64,000 nucleotides of DNA from Cryptomeria japonica (Eukaryota > Streptophyta > Pinopsida > Cupressales > Cupressaceae), in contig NC_081408.1 of NCBI RefSeq assembly GCF_030272615.1, positions 609,243,673-609,307,672 of the forward strand, in the 5' to 3' direction. Positions 13,755 to 24,521 of the stretch are shown one piece after another (the stretch's first letter is position 1; each line of letters opens with the position of its first letter). A program made the translations under genes and the position numbers. Below the pieces are notes generated by a model. The model ran no database searches. It worked only from the letters and a program-made list of their open reading frames with translations, and was not told where the DNA came from.

Positions 13755-14227
13755 TAGTTGGTAGGAATATCACAACCAAATAGTTGCATCAAACCTATGA
13801 AGCTCAGGGATTGAAACATAGAATGTAAACTAGGGATACTAGGCATGGTCACATCCCATGTTATATATACAAATAGATTGTAAGACACGATCACTAGTAG
13901 TAGGGTGAATTTAAGGCAATATAATATAAGTATAACGACAGAGAGAATATATATAAAAGAGGATGTATAATATGAATGTATAAAGATGCATAAGGAGATA
14001 TACGCGTGTATATGATACAATGCATAAATATTTCAAAGTACAATTACTTTTTAGTCTCAATCTAATGTGTTGTGTATGTTCTTACTCTTTTTCTAGTTAA
14101 GATATCTTATGTTTGAAATTATTTCTCTATTCTCCTTATTAGGACTGTGTTCGGGATAAAGACTACAACATTAGAAATTCATTGGGATTCAAAAGTCCAA
14201 TATGTATCCCTAGATTTCTTACTAACA
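13755..14227 (+). mobile_element. Gypsy-type LTR (element G, 5' copy)
   Basis: A 473 bp sequence running from (T)AGTTGGTAGGAAT to CTTACTAACA. It aligns along its whole length with 47715-48750 once the solo LTR nested in that copy is removed. Shared landmarks are GGGATTGAAACATAGAATGT, TCTCAATCTAATGTGTT and TAGTTAAGATATCTT. The other copy keeps the terminal TGTTGG...TAACA inverted pair; here the first G has changed. The internal sequence that follows codes for Gag and protease remnants on the plus strand, so this is the 5' LTR of a plus-strand element. Confidence 0.75.
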
Positions 14228-15485
14228 TTGGTTCTGTTGTTGGGACCCTTGTTAGGTCTTGTTGAGAAAAACAAGGAGATTTTTCATACTCAAAACATAT
14301 ATTGGATAGAGGAGATAAGAAGATGAAAGAAACGGTGGAGGATACCAGTAGCCCCCTAGAGAGACAACAAGAATGCTTGTGCACTATGCAAAATAACCTT
14401 CAACAAGACAATATTGAAGACAACCTGTAGCCAAACTATAGGGGAGGGAGAAGTCAAGGAAGATATAACTAGAGGAGAAATGATGCATTTTTCTTTAATT
14501 GTGGTAAAGGTGGCCATTATGCACTTGAAAGTTGGGGACCAGAACTAAAAAAGAAATGTCCCTTCTTTGAATATAAAAATCATGATTTATTCAAATGTGA
14601 ATGTGCTACATGCATTTCTTCCAAAATGTCGAAACATCATCTATGAGTGAGCAAAAAGGAGTCCGACTAATCCAAAGAATGTCACCACAGGGGATAAGAC
14701 ACTGCCAATAGATGGACATCTAGTCCTCCAAAACATCCAATGAAGAGTACTCCAAATAGGAAGAAGTATTAGAGATGAAGCAAAAAAAGAGAATCAAAAC
14801 AAAAAAGAAGGCTACAGTCCTCACTAGACAAGAGACTGAACTCGAGAAAAATATACATAAGGAGGCTAAAGAGAAATATGAGGACTCCAATCTGAAAGAA
14901 GGAAGTCATGGGTATTTCTAGTCTACTCAGAATCAACTAGAGAGGGTCATAGAACAAGATAAACAACAATGACAAAAGGTGGGTTACATTTTACTGAAGA
15001 AGTAAAGATGTTGAAGGATTTGGCCTCCTCAGCCCAACAAAAAGACTTGGTAATAAAATCGAAACACTTGGTAAGTATTGGAATAAACAAAAAGCAACAA
15101 CAATCAATCAACTATCTGAGGACTGAAATTGGAAGAATGGCCCTCTACACATCAATGTACATATAAATGATAATAAGGTGAAATATGTAATGGTAGATCT
15201 TGGTGCTAACTTGAACATCATTCCAACTACCAAATGGTAGAAACTTGCCAGGCCTAGATGATTGTTAAAACCCCTATTAATATAAGCCTTGTCGATGGAT
15301 TCAATATGAAAACACAAGGCACATGGAAAAATGTTGAGGTGAATATTAAAGGCATTAAACAAATTGTCAACTTTGAAGTTTTAAAAATGAAGGAGTCGTT
15401 CAATACGTTTAGAGCCTTACTAGGTGTAGCATCATATATTATAACCAGTACAATTCACACCTCATGTTTTATGCTCCTACTTTAG
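14228..15485 (+). pseudogene. Decayed gypsy gag-protease (element G internal region)
   Basis: Directly after the LTR is a possible primer-binding site (TTGGTTCTGTTGTTGG). About 200 bases on, a zinc-knuckle remnant reads NCGKGGHYALESW, so it keeps C and H but has lost its outer cysteines. At about 15178-15225 the frame KYVMVDLGANLNIIP is a retropepsin active site with D-L-G in place of D-S/T-G. Many stops and shifts separate these pieces. Reverse transcriptase and integrase of this element are absent. Sequence similarity ends near 15485, where another repeat begins. This is a long-dead element. Confidence 0.65.
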
Positions 15486-15487
15486 CA

Positions 15488-16497
15488 TGTCCTATTTCTA
15501 TTTCCCCTGGATCGATTTTTGGTCCCTTTTACTCTAACCTTCATGTCATTTGTTTACATGGTTGAGTGGGCCCCATATTGGAGTTGTCTATCTCTGTTTT
15601 ATGATTGGTTGGTCTTGTTTCTTCGAGGACCAGGGCATGGAGCACCTTGGTCTTGCACAAGGATGCCCCAAAATGCCTTGGTCCCCCTTAAGAAAGACCC
15701 AATTTGAAATAGGGCAGGCCCTCTCCCTCCTCGATGGATTTTGGTGCCCGTGGCTACACTTGACTGTTGGAGGTCGGCCTAATCGACAATTTACCTAGGG
15801 AACCCTATCTAAAGACATTCTATCAATTCATTTTGACATCCACAATCTATCCATAACATTCGTGCATCTGTGAAGCAATCATCATCGAACATTTTCAGAC
15901 ATCCAAGGCAACATTTTCATCCTTCAAGCATTACGAAGAAAAGTTACATCAATCTTCATGCAAGCGTGTATGTTTAGGTATTCTATGTTCATGTGTTTGT
16001 CATGCCATTGCATTCAACATTTGTGATTACATTCAAAAAGCATTGCATCATCAATCCTTCTATCAACCATTTCAAATTTAAGTTATATCTCCTAGAATTT
16101 ACTTCAATATTTACATTATTTCATTCAAGGTTAATTCCTACACCAAGGTTTGAACTAAGGTAAACCCTTATCCACAACATTCTTCCTCTCTTTCTGTGTG
16201 CGGGGAATAAGCTCAGGAGTTGTACTCAGAGATTTGATAGAGTTGACGACGACAAACAGGTTCAGCTTTCAACAGAGCGAAATTCAGAGGACCAGGGTGT
16301 ATCTATACTACTTGGTCCTAAAAAATCAAGCTAAACCTCTAGGAATAGGTTCTAAATCTCTGTTTTTGCCCAGATCCCAATCTGTGGCTCCGTGGGACAT
16401 CTGTAGCATTTTACTTTCATCAATTTACTCCAATTATCCCTTGTTTTTCCTAATTTCACAATTACATTCAAATTTCAACTAAGAAAGGAGACCCACA
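15488..16497 (+). mobile_element. Probable gypsy LTR or leader fragment
   Basis: A GC-richer block starting TGTCCTATTTC and ending near ACCCACA, followed by TTGGTAAATTTGATC, which could be a weak primer-binding site. Repeated phrases such as GAGGACCAGGG, CCTTGGTCTTGC and CCTTGGTCCCCC resemble plant gypsy LTR composition. There is no second copy in the window, so the call rests on style and on its position between two elements. Open frames here (for example 16198-16482) have no known motif. Confidence 0.3.
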
Positions 16498-17059
16498 AAT
16501 TGGTAAATTTGATCAGTATTCTCAACCCCTTTCCCAATCAAATTGTCGCTAGATCTATTATATGTACCCCCTTCTTTCAATGTATGGTTAATTTGGTTAG
16601 TTATTGGTTTTATTATCTTAGTTGGTGAAACCCTAGTTCCAAATTACACCACTGTACTAGGACTATGACTGTTTATCAACAAAAATGGTGTTGAGGATTC
16701 TCAGAAGGAAGAAATTTATTTTGTCAATGAAAGTAGAATAGTTCACATACTTTTTAGCGAACTATAGGATAGGATAGATGGGGATTGGATTTCACAACAT
16801 AGAGGAGAAGATATGGGAAACCTTGACTCCATATCTTAACTTTTAGATGCAAGAGAAGAAGACAATCCCAATAATTCCAAAGAGATAGAACTTGAAAGTA
16901 ACCTAGATAGCACAAATATTCATGAGGTTCTTGATGCTTGGGTTCAAGGCAAACAAGAAACAACATCTTGAAAATTCTATGGGTTCTAGAGGGCATTCTC
17001 AATATATAGTGAACCACTTAAACCTCCATAAAATAAGGCACAACATCATAGGGTACCGT
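16498..17059 (+). other. Retroelement-like remnant of unknown type
   Basis: A plus-strand frame around 16710-16980 reads as a charged, acidic protein segment (E, D, S and N rich) broken by stops. It resembles the N-terminal Gag leader of a gypsy element but carries no diagnostic motif. It lies between the LTR-like block and the copia LTR that starts near 17060. Confidence 0.25.
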
Positions 17060-18704
17060 TGTCAGTAATATGTATTGTCATTGATATAAACCTGATGTCT
17101 AATAACTTGTATGTTTTCCTTAACTGTTGTAGTCATTGATGATATGATGATTGGTTGAGTAGAGTATTACTATAGTTGTTGAGATGACAGTCATGTCAGT
17201 TGGTGATTGGTTGAGTATTGTTGCAATGGTTGTTAGAAGTAACTATATGACTAGTTGAATGGATCATTGAGGATGTGATGATGAGATTGCATTGGCTATT
17301 ATTTGTCAGTTATTGACATGATTTGTATTGATCTATATAACTGAGGATGATGAGAGGAACAAATGGATATTAAGTGCAGATGGCTTGTGGATTTCCACCT
17401 CCTTGATGTCTAATGTCTATACTGAGTTTGATGTATTGAAGTTGTTGATATTACTAATGACAATGGTGGTATGTTGATATTCAAATGGGTTGAGATATTA
17501 AGATGAGGATTATATGTATGACAATAAATGAAGATGATGCACTAAATGTGAAGGAGATGGTTCTAGACAGTTCGGTCCTTGGAAACCTCATGGACCAAAA
17601 TGGTATAGAAGTATGTATTGATGTGTGTTTGGAAGAATGCTCTATATTCCTCCATATTTGTAGATATGGTCTTATGGACTTGGATATGATGTTTATGCTC
17701 TATGGAAATTGTACTCCTATCTTTTCAAGTCCTTGGTGTGCATCTGATTTGGTTAGTAATTGTTGTTGGTTGTCAATTTGGTTCCCTATCAGAAGTGGTC
17801 CGAGAAATGCTCTACATTTCTCTGTATTGATGTTTCTAGTGGTGTGGCTTGGAGGATATGTTTACAACATTTGTGTTATGTCTTAGTTCAATTATCAAAT
17901 GGTGGTGTAGTCTGCAAGTAATGATATTGTGTTATGTGTTTGATTGGCTCTCCTAAATGAAGTACTGAGTATTATTTATGTTGTGCTAATGTGATCTTGA
18001 TATGAAAAAGTGAAGAACAAATTTGAGAATGTTGTTGTACGTTCATGGAAAATCTTGGTGTGCTCCACATGATGCTAGATGGTCTATTTGATTATGCATA
18101 GTGATTGGAATCTATGTTTTAGTTTATCTACCTTGGTTTGGTCGATTTGTGTTGGTGCTTGGCTTGCGGTGAATCCTTAGATGTCTCTACTTGCTTAGAA
18201 GTTTTTATTGCATTTTTTTGGGTCCTACCTTGGCGGTTGGGGATCCGCATTAAGTTTGTTTATCTAGAAAATATGCTTTGGTTGACCCACGATGTGTTTT
18301 GGGCAGACTTGAGGAAAATTTGTTGAAAGCCTACTTGTTGTTGATTCATATATTCATTGTATCTTGCTTTGGAGAAGTGATCTTTAGATTGCAAGCATTG
18401 TATCTTGCCCTAGGGTAGTGTGATGTAACCTGCAAGTCCCTTAAAGAACAATGTGCTTCCTTGGAAATGAGCCTAAAACTATATTGTAATAATTTCATAT
18501 ATTTGTAAATTGATTCTCGCTGTGGTTTTTTCTTTTTTGGGTTTTCCACATAAATCTAGTGTTCTTTTGTGTATAGTGTTTCATTGTTATATCTTTCATT
18601 ACTAATGATAAGAATAAGGTTAAAGAGTTTATGAATTAAGTAGAAATGTTTAAGTATTAGGTCCAGATTGATTCACCCCTATTAGTCTTAAGGTGTGTTC
18701 AACA
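17060..18704 (+). mobile_element. Copia 5' LTR (element B)
   Basis: The right border is firm: GTTCAACA at 18697-18704, a 2-base spacer, then an initiator-Met tRNA primer-binding site at 18707. The left border is approximate. It starts near TGTCAGTAATATG, and TTGTCATTGATATAAACC matches the start of the LTRs of copia element C in reverse orientation (TTGTCATTGATGTCAACC). The implied length of about 1.64 kb equals that of elements C and E, which suggests the same superfamily lineage. No 3' LTR of B was found. Confidence 0.55.
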
Positions 18705-18706
18705 AT

Positions 18707-18719
18707 TGGTATCAAAGCC
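18707..18719 (+). other. Primer-binding site of copia element B
   Basis: TGGTATCAAAGCC, the standard plant copia primer-binding site complementary to the 3' end of initiator methionine tRNA, with one change from TGGTATCAGAGCC. It lies two bases after the LTR and about 45 bases before the gag start at 18763. Confidence 0.9.
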
Positions 18720-18762
18720 AAGTTCCTCCAAAAGAAGCTTAACCACTTGAGGTAGATTCAAG

Positions 18763-19541
18763 ATGGCACAAGATGGATCCTACAAGGTTCTTAAATTAGA
18801 TGGCACAACTTACTGTTTCTGTGAGATGATGATGGAATCATATTTGAACTCTATGGGATATGGAATTTGGAACTATATTGTACATAGTTATACTCTTCCC
18901 TCTACATCGCTTGCTACTTCGGATGAAATCAGAATGCATGAGAAAAATGTTAAGACAATAAATACAATCATAAGAGGATTTATGATACAAAACTCTTGAA
19001 GGTGATGGATTGCAATTTGTCAAACAAGTCTAGGAGAAGCTTAGTAGCATATATGAAGGAGACAAGAAGATAAAGCAAGTTCCAAAATATCAAAAGAAAG
19101 TTTGAGAGTCTAAGGATGTTTGAAGATGAGAATATTGATAGCTACATGCACCGAGTAACTAAACTGGTTTGTGGAATTAGAGGAGTTGGTGGCAAATTGG
19201 AATCTTTTGTTCCTTGAGTGTATGATATTGAAGAAAGTAAGGATTTGGACACATATACAATGGATCAACTTTATGGAGCACTTATGGCCTTTGAGATGAG
19301 AGATGTTGAGTTGGATAACTCCAAGAAGGAAGCTACATTCAAAGTTAGCAAGAAAATGAAAGACAATGTTGATCTGGATGATGAAGAAGCAAACTTTGTT
19401 AGAAAATTGACAAAAGACATTGAAAGGTATAAAGGTAAGTTACCTTTCAAATGCTTTACTTGTGGAAGAATTGGTCACTATGCATCTAGGTGTACATTCA
19501 GAGAAGATAACATTAGGAAAGGAGATCATAAAAGCAAATGA
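18763..19541 (+). pseudogene. Copia gag (element B), broken
   Basis: The start at 18763 reads MAQDGSYKVLKLDGTTY, a Ty1-copia Gag N-terminus of the UBN2/DUF4219 type. A stop near 18999 and a frame change interrupt it. The frame resumes at 19218 with EESKDLDTYTMDQLYGALM and contains a complete zinc knuckle, CFTCGRIGHYASRC (CX2CX4HX4C), near residues 80-93 of that segment. Gag would package the element RNA in cytoplasmic particles. With the stops it cannot make an intact product. It continues towards the protease at about 19750, which is interrupted by element H. Confidence 0.85.
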
Positions 19542-19739
19542 GATAGACCTAAACGAAGTTTATATTCCAAAGAAAGTAGTTACTCATCTAAAGAAGACTG
19601 TGATGACTCAAATGATGAAACAATGTTTATGGTTATAAAGAATGATAATATTGGAAAATATGAAAAATCTAGTAGTCTATCTGATAGTAACAACGGTGAG
19701 AGATCCTTGATTGTGTGGATTCCTCTCCATGCAAAAGAA

Positions 19740-19781
19740 GAAGCTAATGCTTGGGCAATTGATAGTGGTTTCTCTAATCAT
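19740..19781 (+). pseudogene. Copia protease active site (element B), split by an insertion
   Basis: The frame reads WAIDSGFSNH, the retropepsin D-S-G active site of copia elements, then stops abruptly at the edge of element H. It resumes at 22802 as MTSDKRKF. The copia consensus D-S-G-x-S-N-H-M-T is therefore restored if H is removed. Confidence 0.85.
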
Positions 19782-20260
19782 CGTAGGAGCTAAGATTGTG
19801 CTTTGATACCATGCAAAAGGTGATGATCAACCACAGGGACCGAGAATCATCTGCAAGCAAAACACCTATCACACAAAACAAATCAAGCAAATATTGTATG
19901 CTCTATAACAACCAGAAAATTTTGTATTATTGCACAGAAGAATTGGAGATACAATATTGGAGGTACAATAATGGAGGTATAATATTCGAGGTGCAATTAT
20001 AATGAATTAAAGACTTGCTTTATAGAAAGCTAGAGATGCCCTAATCCTAAAATTAGAAGAACTAATGAAATGCAAAGGAGAAGCTAAATTATGCTCAACT
20101 AAAAGCTATTAAAGCTAACTAGAAGTGCCTATAAGTGAACTCAAACTAAAAAACATAACACCTAGATAAAATAAAGTACCTAAGTTTGGCTTAAGTAAAA
20201 AAGCAATTAAAGGACCTAATTAATAAATTATTATATAATTGTCCTAAAATTACTCCAACA
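19782..20260 (-). repeat. 3' LTR of element H
   Basis: It begins CGTAGGAGC (TGTAGGAGC in the partner) and ends ACTCCAACA, which abuts the polypurine tract. It contains a 14 bp minisatellite of four units at 19943-19998 built on TTGGAGGTACAATA. Confidence 0.88.
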
Positions 20261-22321
20261 CCCCCCTTAATATTAGCTTAGGAATAAGCAAAAGAGCTAA
20301 TAGATGAATGCAAAATATATGCATGAATGAGTCTTGACAACAAAGGTCTGACTAGGTACTCATTTACAAACCAATGCAAAGCAATGCAACTTTTTGCCAA
20401 TGAGGTCTCTCTAAATAGAGAAAAGGAGAAAAACCACATGGGAAAAAAACCCTCCAAAAGTGAGAGATGCAACGAAATGAAAAGGGTACTACATGTGACT
20501 AAAATGAAGGACTTAAAGTGGCCCCCAAGTATAGAATTAGTCATAGAAGTACAATAAATATCCCCCCATAAGAGAGAGAATGAGGATAAGAATCCCCCAA
20601 TGTAAAAGTAGTTCCCTTGCCAATGATTAACACATGAAAATAGAACATGATCCGCTGCCTGCAAACAACATGTGTCCCCTTCAGAAGAAACCAATTCATT
20701 GGTAAGATGAGAAGCCACTCCCATAAATTGGAAGATGTAGGAATCCAAATCCAAATATATGATGATGTCTCTGAAAACTGCTCATGTGTCACCAAGTCCT
20801 TGGATGATGAAGATGCGACAAACCAATCAGGTACAAGCCCAATCACAATAGAAGGTGATAAACAAGAAACCAATGGAAACTATTTTTGAAGAAGCTCCAA
20901 GGACAAACATGATGTGCCAACAGTTGTGCTACGATTGTTATCAAATAAGAGACATAAACCCTCAAATGTGTCCTCCAAATCTAAAATATGAGACTTAACA
21001 ACAATGAAGCAATGTTTCTCAAATACAAATCCCAATCAGAAAGACAAAAGGATGAATTATCCTACTTAACAGCAATAAGAGTCTCAATCAATGAAGGTAC
21101 AACAACTATCTCTGAAGGTGGAGAAGGAGCAACTTGAGATTTTAATGCACACTCAAGCAAGAGTTGAAAAGCATTAGGTGAGAAATTAGGACACATTTCA
21201 CTAATTTCTCCCACAATATTTACACCTACAAACCTTAAACATGAGTCACTCCTCAAGATAATCTCCAAAAAAGATACAAAAATAGAAACCCTCAATACAA
21301 ATAGAGACCCGATTTGCATGTAGCCTAAAAAGGACAAGATTGAGATCTCTGAGTACTTAATGAAAATAATGCAAAAAAGGACTTGAGATATGAATTGAGG
21401 ATTGAAATATTTTTTATGATGTGTGGAAGTCAAAAAACAGAGTTTAGATGTGCAAGATAAGGCCTTGAAAGCACGAAATCGAAGGCTGACTTTGGAGGCC
21501 TAATACAGAAAATTAGTGCAAAATACATTCAAACCACCTACAAAATAAGGCCAATGCCAAAACTATCTTTCCAACAATATCTTTTTGGTTTGATTTTGAC
21601 TTTGTATGACAAAGTTATGGCCAAAACACTAAAGAGTGGTTTTTAGAGAAAAAACTAGCTAAAATTAGAGAAGGTTTGCTAAATTTAGCTAGGCACTAAT
21701 TTTAGAAGGCAGCCAAATCCGTCGATGTCAGTGTTGTACCTACAGATGCAGGTCTAGTACAAGTTGTTGTACATACCTTTTTGTGAATAGAAATTGACTT
21801 TTACTAAAATAAACCTTCTTTGCACAATTTTTAGAAGATTTTGATACAAAAATGAAAATTTTGCTAAGCAAATTTTTTAGCGAGGGGAAATTCAACCTTG
21901 GCTAATTTTCTGACGCCACTAGTATAGTACAATGGTACAGATGTACAAATTTTTGACCTCAAACAACATTCCCACCAACTTTTTTCAACAAAAAAAAATT
22001 CCACCTTCGATTTTGATGATTTGATAGGCGATTTAGGGATTTATGTGCCTTCTGAATGCGATGGTGATCTCCATTTTGTGCCTAAGTCTCCAATTTTTTT
22101 AGCTACCCATAGATTTTGTCTCAATTTACTTGCCTTCAGCTAATTTGACACAAAATTTCAACTACTCCTATTTTGATGAAACAATAGTCGATCTTAGGGT
22201 TTTTCGACACTGCAGACGCATTGGTGACCTTCGTTTGAATCCAATATGCACAGAAAAATTACCTTAGGTTGGATCCCTCAAGCATGTTGATATGAACTTG
22301 ATAGAAAATGCTCTAATACCA

Positions 22322-22801
22322 TGTAGGAGCTAAGATTATGCTTTGATATCATGTAGAATTTGATGATCAACCACAGGAGCAAAGAATCATCTACAAGCAA
22401 AACACCTATCACATAAAAGAGTTCAAGTAAAGATTGTACGCTCTGTAATAACCAAAGAATTTTGTATTATTTCACAAAAGAATTGGAGGTACAATATTGA
22501 AGGTAGAATAATGGAGGTACAATATTGGAGGCACAATTACAATGAATTAAAGACTTGCTTTATAGAAAGCAAGAGATGGCCTAATCCTAAAATTAGAAGA
22601 ACTAAAGAAATGCAAAGTAGAAGCTAAATTAAGCTCAACTACAAGCTATAAAAGCTAGCTAGAAGTGCTTCTAAGTGAACTCAAACTAAAAAAGCATAAC
22701 ACCTAGATAAAATAAAGCACCTAAGTTTATCTTAAGTGAAAAAACAATTAAAGAACCTAATTAATAAATAATTAGATAATTGTCTTAAAATTACTCCAAC
22801 A
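22322..22801 (-). repeat. 5' LTR of element H
   Basis: It starts TGTAGGAGC immediately after the primer-binding site and ends ACTCCAACA. The same 14 bp minisatellite occurs at about 22483-22538 with four units, so the repeat predates the insertion. Confidence 0.88.
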
Positions 22802-23980
22802 CATGACTAGTGACAAAAGAAAGTTTATGAATCTTGAGAAATGGAATGGCGGATTAATCAAGTTTGGTGGTGAAGAAGTTGCTTAGATCTCTGGTAATGA
22901 AACCATAACTATTAATGGAAAGTGAAAAGCAGAGGGCATTCTCTATGTCAAGGGTTTAAGACATAATCTTCTCAGTGTTTGTCAGATTGTAGCAAGGGTT
23001 ACAGGTTACATTTCATGAGAATGGAGGTGAAATTAGAAAAGGGAGCTCTCGAAGATTAATTGCAGAAGGAATAAGGACTCATGAAAATATCTACCACCTA
23101 AAAGAAGCTCAAGGAAGAAATTGTATAATTCCTCAAAGCAGTGAGTGTTGGTTGTGGTATAAAAGGATGGGACACATCAACTTTAATAACATTGTGAAAA
23201 TCAACACTACAAATGCAGTAAGAGATATGCCCAAGATTGTCAAGCCTATTAATGATGTATGCAAAGAGCGTCAGACGAGGAAGCAGATAAAGGAAAAGTT
23301 CAAGTGCAAAGAATATTCTTCTTCAAAACCCTTGGAGTTGATACACATTGATCTATGCAGACCTACTAGAACAAGTGGAGTACATGGTGAAATGTACTTA
23401 TGATACTCGTTGATGATTACTCCAGAATGGCATGAGTTACTTAAGAGAAAAAATTGAAGCATTAGAGAGTTTTACGATCTTTAAATCATTGGTTGAGAAT
23501 GAAATGGATATGAAAATCAAATGTCTGAGGTCTAATAAAGGAGGTGAATTTAGATCAAGTAAGTTTAATAAGTTTTGTGAGAACCATGGTATTAGAAGAC
23601 ATTTGTCTTCTCCTAGGACCCCTGAACAGAATGGAAGGATAGAGCAGTTCAAGAAATGGCTAGGACAATGATAAAGATGATAACTTACTGGATGTTTACT
23701 AGAGAGAGGCTATGCATACTACTATTTATATTCTTAATGGAGTGTAAGTTAGAAAAGGCTATTCAACGACCCCCTATGAGTTGTGGTATGGAAGGACCAC
23801 CATTGTAAAGTACTTCAAATTTTTTGGGAGCAAGTGATATATTAGAAGAGATGAGGATCTTGGAAAGTTTGACTCAAGATTTGATGAAGGAATCTTTGTG
23901 GGATATTGAACAAGAAGCAAGGCCAATAGATGCTACAATAAAAGGCTTAGGAAAATAGTTGAAATCTCAAAAGTCAAAGT
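22802..23980 (+). pseudogene. Copia protease C-terminus and integrase (element B), broken
   Basis: It continues the protease (MTSDKRKF, then LYVKGLRHNLLSV) and then the GAG-pre-integrase and integrase. Recognisable parts are WYKRMGHINFNN (HHCC zinc domain), LELIHIDLCRP (first catalytic Asp), LRSNKGGEF and SSPRTPEQNGRIEQ (third catalytic residue region). Two key residues are lost. The second cysteine pair of the HHCC finger reads C-K-E-R, and the second catalytic Asp is Asn (S-N-K instead of S-D-R). Stops and frameshifts occur near 23401 and 23455. The integrase would have inserted element cDNA; this copy is inactive. Confidence 0.85.
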
Positions 23981-24169
23981 AAATGAAGAATGAGACTATA
24001 CCATTGAAGAACTTGTGGATTGCAAGAGAGGAAGTGTTCCCTGCACTGCAAACTCAGAAGAGGAAGAAAAAGGAACCGAGGAAAAGGAATTTGACTAGAC
24101 TCCTAAGACTTCGGCAAAGTATGTTCAAAGGGATCTCTCTAAAGAATAGATCATTGGTGAAAAGAATGA

Positions 24170-24521
24170 AGGTGTAAAATACCAGAAGAAGACTTGCCAA
24201 GGCAAGTGAACAAATGAATATTTGTCTTTTGTCAAAACTTGAACCCAAGATCTTTTCTAATGCAAGCAAGTATGAAGGATGGATAAAGACCATGAAAGAA
24301 GAACTTGGCCAAATTGAGAAAAATCTGACATGGAAACTTGTTCTCAGTCCTATAGATAAGAATGTTATTGGAACCAAGTTTGTATTCTAGAACAAATTGA
24401 ATGAAGAATGAGAAGTAACAAGAAACAAGGCAAGATTAGTATGTAAGGGATACTCTCTACTTGAAGCATTGATTTTGAGGAGACTTTTCCTCCAATGGCT
24501 AGAATGGAGGAAATTGGAATG
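24170..24521 (+). pseudogene. Copia reverse transcriptase N-terminus (element B), truncated
   Basis: Short pieces of the copia reverse transcriptase start are visible on the plus strand, ending [11 protein letters not shown] and a frameshifted EETF.P.ARMEEI. The sequence is cut at 24521 by the LTR of element E. The catalytic YVDD part and RNase H of B are not found anywhere in the window, so the 3' half of B has been deleted. Confidence 0.75.

Larger units (their letters stand above)
19782..22801 (-). mobile_element. Non-autonomous LTR element H
   Basis: A 3,020 bp unit bounded by two direct LTRs of about 480 bp (19782-20260 and 22322-22801), high-eighties percent identical by eye. On the minus strand it has a primer-binding site TGGTATTAGAGC (22321-22310) and a polypurine tract AAGGGGGG (20270-20261). 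The 2.06 kb interior has no Gag, protease or polymerase. It holds a leader and broken minus-strand frames (20873-20541, 20754-20278, 21433-21062). These match the 3' tail of element D, for example EQFSETS in both. It lies in the B protease. No clean 5-base target duplication is seen; only CAT is shared. Confidence 0.85.
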
